From Wukongibacter sp050859025 (lineage in GTDB: Bacteria; Bacillota; Clostridia; Peptostreptococcales; Caminicellaceae), in NCBI RefSeq assembly GCF_050859025.1, contig NZ_CP138200.1:4340001-4404000 (forward strand): a stretch of 64,000 nt of DNA, given 5' to 3'. Under the pieces are notes generated by a model. That model was not told the origin of the DNA, did not search any database, and saw only the letters and a program-made list of their open reading frames with translations. The stretch's first letter is position 1, and each line of letters opens with the position of its first letter. Made by a program: the position numbers and the translations under genes. Shown piece after piece: positions 18,198 through 26,347 of the stretch.

Positions 18198-19196
18198 TTA
18201 TGCTAATCCTTTTCTTATTTTCTTTTTAAACAACAAGAATATCAAAGCAGTCAACACTAATATCCAAACTATATAGCTTCCCAGCTGCTGCCATGTAATA
18301 GTTTTTAAAAGTATTCCTTTAAAGCCCATAAAGGACCAGTATGTTGGTGCCCAATAAAGTAGAAAGTGTTTGGTCTTTGGTAATAGTACTGCTCCAACAA
18401 TTGATATCCCAACTATTAGAAATAGTACTTTCATATTTGCAATACCCGCTATCTGATTTGGACTTGTGATTCCCATTAAGAATCCAATTACTACACCTAT
18501 TATTGAACTTACTAAAGTCATAGTTAGTACCATAATCAAATCTACATTTAGCATATTTAATACTCCAAGTATTATAAATACATCAACAATTGGTATTAAT
18601 ATCCCAATAATACTTTTGCCTAATATAAATTCAACCCGTTTCATAGGAGATACATTAAGGGCCATAATAGTCCCTGATTCCTTCTCCTCAATAATATTAA
18701 GACCAATGAGTATTCCTCCAATTGCGATTGCAGTCATTATTATAGATATACCACCAATCCATGCTATTGGAGACATTGTTATTCCTATATCCTCAACTAC
18801 ATAGTTGACTCCTAACTTATCTTTACTAGTTAAGCTCCTAATTATCTTAAGAGGAATCTCCTTTGTATCATGAGATTCATTTCCCTCTAGAATTATCTTA
18901 AAGTTTCCTTCGTCGTTTAATGTTATACCTGCTATATCATCTATCTTATTTACCCTGTTTTCTAGCTCCTTCCCGGAAGAATAAATTTCCACATTTCCGT
19001 ATTTTTCAAACTCCTCTACTACTCTATCTCCAACACCCTTATCTATGGCAAATTGTAGGGTAGCCGATGTAGCACTGGGTATAAAAAATTTTAATCCTAT
19101 AGCTAACAGTATAGGTGCAATGATCATATATATAATCAGAAAATCCCTTACACTACTTGACATATCTCTCTTAAAAATACTAGACATTCTCTTCAT
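18198..19196 (-). CDS. ABC-2 type exporter permease
   Basis: The 332-residue membrane protein has one N-terminal helix (about 19-38), an extracytoplasmic region (about 40-150) and five or six C-terminal helices containing the ABC-2 motif EEKESGTIMALNVSPMKRVEFILGKSI. This is the YhgE/NatB-like exporter topology. It is the second of two related permeases downstream of an ATPase gene, suggesting a heterodimeric exporter. The substrate is unknown; TetR control suggests a toxic or antimicrobial compound. The gap to the preceding gene is 15 bases with ribosome site AGGAGGTGG. Confidence 0.85.
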   Translation of the reverse strand: MKRMSSIFKRDMSSSVRDFLIIYMIIAPILLAIGLKFFIPSATSATLQFAIDKGVGDRVVEEFEKYGNVEIYSSGKELENRVNKIDDIAGITLNDEGNFKIILEGNESHDTKEIPLKIIRSLTSKDKLGVNYVVEDIGITMSPIAWIGGISIIMTAIAIGGILIGLNIIEEKESGTIMALNVSPMKRVEFILGKSIIGILIPIVDVFIILGVLNMLNVDLIMVLTMTLVSSIIGVVIGFLMGITSPNQIAGIANMKVLFLIVGISIVGAVLLPKTKHFLLYWAPTYWSFMGFKGILLKTITWQQLGSYIVWILVLTALIFLLFKKKIRKGLA

Positions 19197-19211
19197 CTAA
19201 CTCCACCTCCT

Positions 19212-20267
19212 CTAATTTTTTGCCAAATTACGTTTATAGACAAATATTGCAAGAATATAGTTTATTAACGAGAGTACTATAAAGATTAATAGGGTGGAGT
19301 ATATAATATCCATATTGCCTGTCGGAAAAATAGCTTCTCTCAACGCAAATAACAACGAATAGGTCGGCAACAACCTTATATATATAGGTGCAAAACTCGG
19401 TACAAAATATGAAGCAAAGGGTACTGAAAAGATTATACTAACAAACAGTATCCATATTATTGATTTAGAAATACTATCAAAGAAGCTACCTATAATTAGG
19501 CCAAGTCCCGATGCAAAGATACTTCCCACAACTACAATAGCTATTAGACTTCCATAATCCGCATTAGAGCCAACTACTAAGAAAGTACTTATTATTGTAG
19601 AAATCAAACCTAAAATTACCATCAAAGTTATTTTTGAAGCAAGATATTCAGGTATCTTTCCTGGAGATACCCTATATGCCCTTATGGTTCCCTCGTCCTT
19701 TTCCATAAATATAAAAGCTGCAATTATCATAAATCCTAGCATAGTAGGTTCCATAGCTAAAAATATAGGAAGTACATTCTTATTAAGAGGAATCTGCTCC
19801 TGATTAACTTCCTTTTTTAAGAATAGGGTCTCTATTTCCATCTCCTCTCTAACTTTTCTATCTATATCATCCTTTATAGCTAATACTAGAGAGTTAACTA
19901 CTTCGTTGTTTTCATACCCTTGCATAAGAAAGTTTACATTAGGTCGATTATCTATTTCATCTATAATTATTCCTATACTATTAAAATTCTTTTTCATATT
20001 ATCTACTACTTCTTCCCTTGAATTTACTCTAGTGACTTTACTATGATTAATCTCTGATTCATAAAATACATCCTGTAGAACCTCTTTATGTTCACCTTCA
20101 TATTTGAAATAGTAATAAACATTAGGTTTTATTTCCGCGTCCTCTGGAATAACAAAATTAATAATAGAAGCGAAAACTAGAGCTACAATAATTACTACTA
20201 AGAAAAAATAGTTTCTAAATCCTACTACTATATCCTTTTTTAGTAGTCCCAAATATCTTATTAGCAT
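19212..20267 (-). CDS. ABC-2 type exporter permease
   Basis: The 351-residue protein has the same layout as its neighbour: an N-terminal helix (about 19-38), an extracytoplasmic domain and C-terminal helices with the conserved FMEKDEGTIRAYRVSPGKIPEYLASKI segment. The start codon directly follows the stop of the ATPase gene. The two permeases are related but not recent duplicates. The substrate cannot be read from sequence. Confidence 0.85.
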   Translation of the reverse strand: MLIRYLGLLKKDIVVGFRNYFFLVVIIVALVFASIINFVIPEDAEIKPNVYYYFKYEGEHKEVLQDVFYESEINHSKVTRVNSREEVVDNMKKNFNSIGIIIDEIDNRPNVNFLMQGYENNEVVNSLVLAIKDDIDRKVREEMEIETLFLKKEVNQEQIPLNKNVLPIFLAMEPTMLGFMIIAAFIFMEKDEGTIRAYRVSPGKIPEYLASKITLMVILGLISTIISTFLVVGSNADYGSLIAIVVVGSIFASGLGLIIGSFFDSISKSIIWILFVSIIFSVPFASYFVPSFAPIYIRLLPTYSLLFALREAIFPTGNMDIIYSTLLIFIVLSLINYILAIFVYKRNLAKN

Positions 20268-21122
20268 CTATTTCAGCCCCCTCCCGGTTAGTTTGATAAA
20301 TATTTCTTCAAGGGTCGCTTCCTGAGAATGCATTGTTTCAATCTTTCCTGCATTTATTAGGTTGTTTAGATTCTTTTTATCTTTATCACTTATCATAGAA
20401 AAACTCTCTCTTTTAAGCCTATCCTTTTCTCTGTATTCTACTTTAACTAATTTTTCTCCATATTTTAATTTCAAATTCCTTGGTGAATCTATGAGTTCAA
20501 TCTTTCCTTCATTTATTAATGCAATTCTATCGCAAAGTTCCTCAGCTATATACATATTATGAGTAGTTAGAAAAATAGTCGTTCCTTCATTGTTCTTTTC
20601 TTTTATTATTTTCTTAATCTCGCTTGCAGTGCTAGGATCAAGCCCTGATGTGGGTTCATCTAGAAACCATATCTTAGGATTATTAATCATTGACCTAGCA
20701 AAAACAAGTCTTTGCAGCATACCCTTAGAATATCCACCAGCCTTCTTCTTAGCCGCATTCTCTAGTCCTACCATCCTTAAAAGCTTGAGAGGATCTACGG
20801 TTTTAGCTCGGAACATCTTACTATAAAATTCTAGATTTTCTAATCCACTTAATTTCTTATAGACATTCGGATGTTCAAAGGATACTCCTATAAGATTAAA
20901 AAGTTCCTCCCTTGGCTTCCTTATATCATGACCTTCTATATTTACATTTCCTTTTTGCAGTGGTAAAAGGCCTATAAGTATCTTTTGAGTAGTTGATTTT
21001 CCAGCTCCACTCGGTCCCAAAAAGCCAAATATCTCACCCTTTTTTACCTCAAAACTTATATCCTCTACCGAATAATTATTATCATTTGAATAAGAATGAT
21101 GTAGGTTAGCTACTTTTATCAT
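20268..21122 (-). CDS. ABC exporter ATPase
   Basis: The 284-residue ATPase has Walker A GPSGAGKSTT, Q-loop, a variant signature YSKGMLQRLVFARS, Walker B IWFLDEPTSGLDP and switch His in FLTTHNM. The C-terminal part (LEEIFIKLTGRG) is typical of ABC-2 exporter ATPases of the drug/Nod type. It begins two bases after the tetR stop and ends next to the first permease gene, so the four genes form one unit. It drives export through the two ABC-2 permeases. Confidence 0.9.
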   Translation of the reverse strand: MIKVANLHHSYSNDNNYSVEDISFEVKKGEIFGFLGPSGAGKSTTQKILIGLLPLQKGNVNIEGHDIRKPREELFNLIGVSFEHPNVYKKLSGLENLEFYSKMFRAKTVDPLKLLRMVGLENAAKKKAGGYSKGMLQRLVFARSMINNPKIWFLDEPTSGLDPSTASEIKKIIKEKNNEGTTIFLTTHNMYIAEELCDRIALINEGKIELIDSPRNLKLKYGEKLVKVEYREKDRLKRESFSMISDKDKKNLNNLINAGKIETMHSQEATLEEIFIKLTGRGLK

Positions 21123-21124
21123 AT

Positions 21125-21751
21125 CTATCCCTCCTTATTTTTAATACCATTTTTCAAAATATATAGCATATTATCTACCAATGTCATTATTTCCATATAA
21201 TCTGTTCCCTTTATTTCATTTATAAAGTATTCACCTATTGAAATACTTAAGTTTGTAATAATATTTGCAGTTAAACCTATATCAATTGATGAATCAATAT
21301 CCCCCTTGTCTATACCTTGATTAATTAGTGCAACAAATAATTCATTACTTTTAGGTATGGAATCACCAAAAATTTCTTCTTTTAACTGTACATCATTATC
21401 TTTAAGAAAATCATCTCCGATTTGCTGAAATTTAGGATTTTCTATTGCAAATTTTATTCCCGCAATGTACATTTCTCTCAATACTTCAAAGAAATTGAGC
21501 TTATTAATATTTGCCATTATATCTCCCAAGTATTTCACTTTCTTTTCTCCAATTTTTTCTATGATATATCTAAATAAATCGTTCTTATCTTCAAAGTACT
21601 GATAAAAGCTACCCTTTGCTATCCCTGCATTTTTAACTATTCTACTTATGCTTGCCTTATGATAATAATACTCGGCAAATTCCTCTATGGATTCATCAAT
21701 GATTCTTTGCCTTTTCTCCTCGGATAAATTGAAAAATGTTTGCTTTGGCAA
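21125..21751 (-). CDS. TetR-family repressor of the ABC-2 exporter operon
   Basis: The 208-residue regulator has an N-terminal TetR helix-turn-helix (EKRQRIIDESIEEFAEY, then ASISRIVKNAGIAKGSFYQYFEDKNDLF) and an all-helical ligand domain. A TTG start at 21751 is preferred: ribosome site AAGAGGAG lies eight bases before it, and the resulting MPKQTFFNLSEEKRQ matches the usual start of this subfamily; an ATG 12 codons upstream has no site. Three copies of ATGACT-N4-AGTCAT upstream are the likely operators. A decayed C-terminal relative lies at 10.6-10.9 kb. Confidence 0.88.
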   Translation of the reverse strand: MPKQTFFNLSEEKRQRIIDESIEEFAEYYYHKASISRIVKNAGIAKGSFYQYFEDKNDLFRYIIEKIGEKKVKYLGDIMANINKLNFFEVLREMYIAGIKFAIENPKFQQIGDDFLKDNDVQLKEEIFGDSIPKSNELFVALINQGIDKGDIDSSIDIGLTANIITNLSISIGEYFINEIKGTDYMEIMTLVDNMLYILKNGIKNKEG

Positions 21752-21778
21752 CGACACCACTCCTCTTAATCGTAAATC

Positions 21779-21794
21779 ATGACTCATCAGTCAT
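21779..21794. promoter_or_regulatory. Candidate TetR operator O1
   Basis: ATGACTCATCAGTCAT is an inverted repeat of ATGACT with a four-base centre. It lies 28 bases upstream of the repressor start codon and is the same half-site as the two operators at the promoter. Confidence 0.6.
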
Positions 21795-21922
21795 ATAATG
21801 TTCAAAAAAATATATTTATTAACTTATACCAGATTATAATTTTATTATGGCTCCAACCAATAGCTAACAGCAAATCTTAGAAGATAAATTCTTATATTCT
21901 AATATTATAAAGTCTAATTTTT

Positions 21923-21950
21923 CATGTATTATGAAAAAAATTCATACATG
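21923..21950. repeat. Inverted repeat in the tetR leader
   Basis: CATGTATTATGAA and TTCATACATG form a hairpin over a short A-rich loop, between the promoter-proximal operators and the gene. It overlaps the first base triplet of one operator. It could be a leader hairpin; a role is not established. Confidence 0.4.
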
Positions 21951-21979
21951 ACTTTATAGTCATATGACTTAATAGTCAT
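21948..21979. promoter_or_regulatory. Tandem TetR operators O2 and O3
   Basis: Two 16-base palindromes, ATGACTTTATAGTCAT (21948-21963) and ATGACTTAATAGTCAT (21964-21979), lie back to back directly after the -10 box of the operon promoter, covering the start of transcription. A repressor bound here would block RNA polymerase. Confidence 0.8.
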
Positions 21980-22008
21980 ATTCTACCCCTTTTTATTTCT
22001 TTTGTCAA
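21980..22008 (-). promoter_or_regulatory. Sigma-A promoter of the tetR-exporter operon
   Basis: On the minus strand TTGACA (22003-22008) and TAGAAT (21980-21985) are spaced by exactly 17 bases. The tandem operators begin at the next base. The gene start is about 230 bases downstream, leaving a long leader with an inverted repeat and a third operator. Confidence 0.85.
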
Positions 22009-22030
22009 TATTATTATAGTCTGACATATA

Positions 22031-22064
22031 AAAAAAGATACAGGATTAATCTCCCGTATCTCTT
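22031..22064 (-). terminator. Terminator of the DEAD-box helicase gene
   Basis: On the minus strand GATACGGGAG and TCCTGTATC form a stem over a short loop, followed by TTTTTT. It lies just after the helicase stop codon. Confidence 0.85.
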
Positions 22065-22070
22065 TTATAT

Positions 22071-23750
22071 TTACTTTTTCTTAATTTTAGCTTTTCTATT
22101 TTTTTCTCTATTAACAGATCTTGATTCTCCACTCTTTTTCTTACCGCTGCCTCTTTTACCCTTGGCAGGCTCAATGTTTATCTTATTTCCTTTTATAGTA
22201 TTTTTACTCATTATAGAAAGAACTTCATCTGCATATTTCTCAGGTATCTCTACGAATGTATAATTTTCAAATATATCTATATCTCCAATATTTTTCCCAG
22301 AGATGCTTGTTTCTCCTGCTATTGCACCAACAACATCCTGAGGTCTTATTCTTTTATTTTTACCGATGTTTATGAACATTCTAACCATTCCTTGTTTTCC
22401 ACCGGTTTTCTTATATGACTTTGGCTTTTCAGGTGTAAGATCTATTTCCCTAGCATCCTTTATTTCAAGCTCCATTTTGAGTAGAGCAGCAGCAACCTCA
22501 ATTGAAGAAAAATCATTGTCTTCTATTAATTCTTCAAGTATCTTAATGTACTTTTTAAGTTTACCTTCATCAATTTTCTTCTTAAGCTGTTCTAAGAAAA
22601 TAGTAGTTTTTATAGTTTCTATATCGCTGAGAGTAGGTATTGGATGCTTCTTTATTTTCTTCTTTGTATATTTCATGACGTTTCTTAGAAGATAAAAATC
22701 CCTTCCAGTAACAAAGGTAAATGCACTTCCAGACCTACCTGCACGCCCTGTTCTTCCTATCCTGTGTACATAGTATTCTTCATGACTAGGCATGTCATAA
22801 TTAAATACCGATTCCACATCATCAATATCAAGGCCCCTTGCCGCAACATCTGTAGCCACTAATACTTCTATATCTCCACGCTTAAATTTATTCATTACGT
22901 TGATTCTTAAAGATTGCTTCATATCTCCATGAATTTTATCACTTGCATAACCTCTAGATTGTAAAAGGTCTGTAACATCATCTACCTTCTTTTTTGTATT
23001 ACAAAATACCAATGAAAGCTTTGGACTATACATATCTATAAGTCTAGTTAATACTTCCAGCTTATCCTTTTCTTTTATCTCCAGATACAATTGGTCGATA
23101 TTTGGTGTTGTAAGCTCTTTGTGAACTACCTTTACTATCTTAGGATCTTTTTGATATTTATGTATTATGCTCATTATTGCCTTAGGCATTGTAGCAGAAA
23201 ACAATAGGGTTTGTCTTTCTTCCCCGATGCTGTCTAAAATAGTTTCAATATCCTCCCTAAATCCCATGTTTAACATTTCATCTGCTTCATCTAGTATCAT
23301 CATTTTTAAATGATCTAATTTTAAAGTTCCTCTTCTCATATGATCCATAACTCTACCCGGCGTACCTATTACAATCTGAACACCATTTCTAAGCCCTCTA
23401 ATTTGTCTTTCAATTGGTTGTCCACCAAAAATCGGTAATGTTCTAACCCCTCTTTTATACTTACTAATCTTAGCAAGTTCTTCAGCCACTTGAACCGCTA
23501 GCTCTCTAGTAGGGCAAAGTATAAGTGCTTGAGTGTGTCTTTTACTTGGATCTACCATATCAATAGCTGGTATTCCAAAAGCTGCAGTTTTACCTGTTCC
23601 TGTTTGAGCCTGTCCCACTACATCCTTTCCCTCAAGTACTACTGGTATAGATAGGGTTTGTATAGGAGTAGTCTCCTCAAAGCCCATATCTTTTACAGCT
23701 CTTTTTATTTCTTCTGAGCAATTAAGATCTTCAAATCTAATCTTATCCAT
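22071..23750 (-). CDS. DEAD-box RNA helicase with DbpA-type RNA-binding domain
   Basis: The 559-residue helicase shows the Q motif, motif I AQTGTGKTAAF, Ia PTRELA, TPGR, DEAD, SAT, and motif VI HRIGRTGRAGR. Residues after about 460 form a DbpA/CsdA-like RRM (VRMFINIGKNKRIRPQDVVG) and a very basic tail ending KKK. It probably remodels ribosomal or structured RNA, as CshA/DbpA relatives do in ribosome assembly or cold adaptation. ATG at 23750 is preferred because AAAGGA lies nine bases before it; an in-frame ATG three codons earlier is too close to that site. It is a single gene with its own terminator. Confidence 0.92.
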   Translation of the reverse strand: MDKIRFEDLNCSEEIKRAVKDMGFEETTPIQTLSIPVVLEGKDVVGQAQTGTGKTAAFGIPAIDMVDPSKRHTQALILCPTRELAVQVAEELAKISKYKRGVRTLPIFGGQPIERQIRGLRNGVQIVIGTPGRVMDHMRRGTLKLDHLKMMILDEADEMLNMGFREDIETILDSIGEERQTLLFSATMPKAIMSIIHKYQKDPKIVKVVHKELTTPNIDQLYLEIKEKDKLEVLTRLIDMYSPKLSLVFCNTKKKVDDVTDLLQSRGYASDKIHGDMKQSLRINVMNKFKRGDIEVLVATDVAARGLDIDDVESVFNYDMPSHEEYYVHRIGRTGRAGRSGSAFTFVTGRDFYLLRNVMKYTKKKIKKHPIPTLSDIETIKTTIFLEQLKKKIDEGKLKKYIKILEELIEDNDFSSIEVAAALLKMELEIKDAREIDLTPEKPKSYKKTGGKQGMVRMFINIGKNKRIRPQDVVGAIAGETSISGKNIGDIDIFENYTFVEIPEKYADEVLSIMSKNTIKGNKINIEPAKGKRGSGKKKSGESRSVNREKNRKAKIKKK

Positions 23751-23808
23751 ACAAATCATTCCTTTTCTTAATATTATGTTTTTCCATAGACATGTGATTA
23801 TAAAACTA

Positions 23809-23874
23809 TAGGAATTTTAATAAAGACTTTAGCTTGTAAATGCACAAGTTAAGTTTCACTATGTAAACCCTATA
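23809..23874. repeat. Diverged short copy of family A palindromic repeat
   Basis: The stretch begins TATAGGAATTTTAATAAAG and ends GTTTCACTATGTAAACCCTATA, with AGCTTGTAAATGCACAAGTT in the middle forming an inverted repeat. It resembles a shortened family A element, but similarity is weak. Confidence 0.35.
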
Positions 23875-24085
23875 CACATAGTTATTAGAAATAAATGAAA
23901 AAGATAAGGAAATGCCTTCATAATTCGGGCTAAAAAACTTGACAATTTAATGAAAATTTAATTAGAATCATTGAATTTTCTCACTGATGACTTTCATGAT
24001 TTAAATTTTTTCATAGAGAGAGGCATAGTTTTATCGAGTTATATAGGAAATTATATATCTAATATATATGATTTCTGTATCATAT

Positions 24086-24180
24086 TATAGAAATCGCAAT
24101 AAATCTTTTACATTTTGATTTCTCCAATATTATTAAAAACTCTAGATACTCAAAATATAGATTTATAAGTGCGTTCTATA
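24086..24180. repeat. Family B palindromic repeat, long copy
   Basis: The ends TATAGAAATCGCAATAAATC and GATTTATAAGTGCGTTCTATA are near-complements of each other. Shorter relatives lie at 30571-30622 and (half only) 26290-26338. The copy carries about 50 extra internal bases and abuts a family A repeat. Confidence 0.65.
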
Positions 24181-24287
24181 TATAGAAAGTTCCAAGTAAA
24201 TCTTAATTTATACATATCAAAATATCCTATGAATCTTAGGATCTTTGATGTGTATAAATTAAAGTTTTGGTTGGAATCTCTATAGAT
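24179..24287 (+). repeat. Family A palindromic repeat, copy 1
   Basis: The roughly 107-base element runs from TATAGAAAGTTCCAAGTAAA through ATATCAAAATATCC to TTTTGGTTGGAATCTCTATA. Its two arms (TTAATTTATACATATCAAA and TTTGATGTGTATAAATTAA) are complementary. It is nearly the same as the reverse complement of the element at 32702-32812. Confidence 0.75.
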
Positions 24288-24334
24288 GAAAATCCACCTT
24301 CGGTCAAAGCAAAGGATTTATTGAGATTTTCATC
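24286..24334. repeat. Hairpin related to family B core, inverted
   Basis: GATGAAAATC and GATTTTCATC frame a hairpin. Read on the minus strand the inside gives CTCAATAAATCC...GGTGGATTT, resembling the CGCAATAAATC...GTGGATTT core of family B, but with different ends. Confidence 0.45.
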
Positions 24335-24775
24335 TTAAATATAATACATTAAATTCTAAATTTCATCTTCTGAAATATGTAGAATGCACTGCATCTCATT
24401 TGCGTTCTTTTTCATTTATTAAGATTTTATGTCACAATTCTATTTAAACCAAACAACCTTATAATTATACTATTAATTTTAGTTTTTTACTATTGTTTTC
24501 TTGATATAATTGAAATTTGATTATATCTTACTATATCTTATTGTCTCCTAATTTATCAAATTTCATAATTGAAACATTAAAATAATATCTAGATATAGTC
24601 TTTTCTATAAAGATTTAACATCCATATATGCTCCTATACATTAGATGAAAGTCTTTTATACAGATTCTCAAAGTGAACTTTACCTATACACATCACAGAA
24701 TTTATAAAATTATTCTGGGCTTCAAGAGATTTATAATCTCCTATGTATCATAGAAATTTCTAGATTTTTTCATAC

Positions 24776-24803
24776 TTTACAAACTCTATTTATATGTTAT
24801 AAT
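24776..24803 (+). promoter_or_regulatory. Promoter of queT
   Basis: TTTACA (24776-24781) and TATAAT (24798-24803) are separated by 16 bases. Transcription should begin near 24810, giving a leader of about 120 bases before the queT start codon. Confidence 0.75.
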
Positions 24804-24807
24804 GGGT

Positions 24808-24927
24808 AATCGATAAGTGTTTTCTTGGTCCCACTTTTAAAAAAACAAGAACAAAAGTAGTTTATATTTTTGTTCTGTTAGGTGAGACTCCAGAAAGCAT
24901 AGAAATATGTTGAAAGGAGTTTTTTTA
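24808..24927 (+). promoter_or_regulatory. Structured queT leader, candidate riboswitch of unknown class
   Basis: The leader has ordered complementary segments: ATAAGTG/CCACTTTT, TTCTTG/CAAGAA and the strong hairpin AAGAACAAAA/TTTTGTTCT. Then GTTAGGTGAGACTCC is followed by a possible helix between ACTCC (24893-24897) and GGAGT (24916-24920), which contains the ribosome site and precedes a run of seven T. This looks like a switch that hides the ribosome site or terminates transcription. Because queT imports a queuosine precursor, a preQ1-type ligand is a natural guess, but I could not match the sequence to a known preQ1 class. Confidence 0.5.
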
Positions 24928-25446
24928 ATGCATAAATTTTCTACAAATAAACTTGTAAAGACTGCACTTGTAGCCGCAATTTATACAGCAATTACTATGG
25001 CTTTAGCTCCTATTAGCTATGGAGACATCCAGTTTCGTATCTCTGAGGTACTTGTACTACTAGCCTTTATTGATGCATTCTATATCCCTGGCCTTGTAGT
25101 CGGATGTATAATTGCTAATCTGGGAAGTCCTTTCGGTCCTATAGATATTCTGTCGGGATCGTTTGCTACTTTATTAGCAGTAACATCCATTCATTGGACT
25201 AGAAAAATCTTAGGAAATAATATTAAGTCATTAATAATAGCCAGCTTATGGCCTGTAATATTTAATGGATTGATAGTTGGTTGGATGTTAAGCTATATGA
25301 TACCAGCTCCATTTTGGGCCTCAGCCGCTTATGTAGCCCTAGGAGAATTTGTGGTAGTAAGTATTATAGGTGTTGTATTATTTAAGATCATCTTGGATAG
25401 AAAAAATTTCGTAAACATTCTTCGATTAAGTGACGAAAAAAAGTAG
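24928..25446 (+). CDS. queT: QueT family queuosine-precursor transporter subunit
   Basis: The 172-residue membrane protein has about five helices and the QueT (COG4708) hallmarks APISYGDIQFRISEVLVLL and IPGLVVGCIIANLGSPFGPID. QueT proteins act as substrate-binding S components of ECF transporters for queuosine precursors. ATG at 24928 is chosen because GAAAGGAG lies eight bases upstream; an earlier in-frame ATG (24907) precedes that site and lacks its own. It is monocistronic and followed by a hairpin and T-rich stretch. The leader suggests ligand-dependent expression. Confidence 0.88.
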   Translation: MHKFSTNKLVKTALVAAIYTAITMALAPISYGDIQFRISEVLVLLAFIDAFYIPGLVVGCIIANLGSPFGPIDILSGSFATLLAVTSIHWTRKILGNNIKSLIIASLWPVIFNGLIVGWMLSYMIPAPFWASAAYVALGEFVVVSIIGVVLFKIILDRKNFVNILRLSDEKK

Positions 25447-25451
25447 TTATT

Positions 25452-25549
25452 ATAAAGAGACTGAATTTATAAAGTTATATTATGGGTTCAACACTGGTGA
25501 GTTTCCGAATTAGTAAAGCTCTACATCATTCTGAAACTCCATTTTTATT
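25452..25549 (+). repeat. Family C hairpin repeat copy 3, probably terminator of queT
   Basis: On the plus strand TATATTATGGGTTCAACACTGG leads to a stem of GAGTTTCCGAATT with CATTCTGAAACTC, followed by CATTTTTATTTTTC. It resembles the two family C elements but with weaker match. It also overlaps the last codons of the converging DUF2161 gene. Confidence 0.6.
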
Positions 25550-26263
25550 TTTCTCAATTAGTTTCCTATAATGATTTGCTGCTTTATTATAATTCTCTAG
25601 GGCTACTTTACCTTCTGGATGAAGTCTATATATTCCTTTAGAAACCTTTTCGAACCATCCATAAAAATTTTTCGACAGAATACTTTGGGTTTTTACTCCA
25701 GTACCTAATTCCCTAAGTTTTTTAGGTGAAAGTTCTCCATACTTTTCAAGACAGCAAGCTATATGAATTGCATTTTCTCTATAGGCCGTCATAATCTTTT
25801 CCTTAACACTTCCACCTACATTATAACTGCCAGAACGTCCTTGTATTTCTCTAATTATAACGTTCTTCAATTTGCTGCTCTTTCTTATTCTATAAATAGA
25901 AGGGTGAAAAACTATTTCTATCTCAGTCGTAGTCTCTAAAAAGGATACTATTATAAGGCCTAATTCAAGACGCTTAAGTAAATTACATATATCCTTCCAA
26001 TGCTTACTCCATTTAAAACCCTTAGGCTTTGGTATGGCAATATATACCCCTTCCGTTACCTTCTGCCTTTTGGTAGCTTGTATAAGCAATTTTAGATTAA
26101 TGCTCTTCTTAAGCTCAACAATAATTATTTCTTCTCCCTTAACTCCAATCACATCACAGTCTTTCACTTCGCTGTGAACCTCATATCCTTGATTTATTAA
26201 ATGTCTTTTAATAGGCTCATATAGATCTTTTTCAAGTATTTTTTTAGAATCCTTTTTCACCAT
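25526..26263 (-). CDS. DUF2161 family PD-(D/E)XK nuclease-like protein
   Basis: The 245-residue protein shows a restriction-endonuclease-fold core near the N-terminus: YEVHSEVKDCDVIGVKGEE followed by IIIVELKKS, i.e. Asp and Glu-X-Lys in the expected spacing. The C-terminal half (GELSPKKLRELG, then YGWFEKVSKGIYRLHPEG) looks like a winged helix-turn-helix. This matches DUF2161 proteins, annotated as putative phosphodiesterases; their role is unknown. ATG at 26263 is chosen because GGAGG lies five bases upstream. It stands alone, converging on queT. Confidence 0.75.
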   Translation of the reverse strand: MVKKDSKKILEKDLYEPIKRHLINQGYEVHSEVKDCDVIGVKGEEIIIVELKKSINLKLLIQATKRQKVTEGVYIAIPKPKGFKWSKHWKDICNLLKRLELGLIIVSFLETTTEIEIVFHPSIYRIRKSSKLKNVIIREIQGRSGSYNVGGSVKEKIMTAYRENAIHIACCLEKYGELSPKKLRELGTGVKTQSILSKNFYGWFEKVSKGIYRLHPEGKVALENYNKAANHYRKLIEKNKNGVSE

Positions 26264-26289
26264 TACTGCCTCCAAGTGGATTTGATTTT

Positions 26290-26338
26290 CATGTACTATA
26301 TCCTAAAAATCAAAATATAAATTTACAGGTGCGTTCTA
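26290..26338. repeat. Half copy of family B repeat
   Basis: AAAATCAAAATATAAATTT followed by ACAGGTGCGTTCTATATA matches the right half of the family B elements at 24.1 and 30.6 kb. The left half is missing. It sits just after the LytTR regulator gene. Confidence 0.5.
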
Positions 26339-26347
26339 TATATTTTA

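Larger units (their letters stand above)
23751..24775. other. Long intergenic region rich in small palindromic repeats
   Basis: About 1 kb without a credible gene separates the leftward helicase gene from the rightward queT promoter. It contains a diverged family A repeat (23809-23874), a family B repeat (24086-24180), a good family A repeat (24179-24287) and an inverted family B core (24286-24334), nearly end to end. From 24335 to 24775 I see only AT-rich sequence with weak inverted repeats. Confidence 0.6.

Noticed and set aside
24808..24927. Mg2+ M-box riboswitch suggested by GTTAGGTGAGACTCC
   Set aside because: Only this short segment fits; the long conserved rest of the M-box is absent and the downstream gene is queT, not a magnesium transporter.
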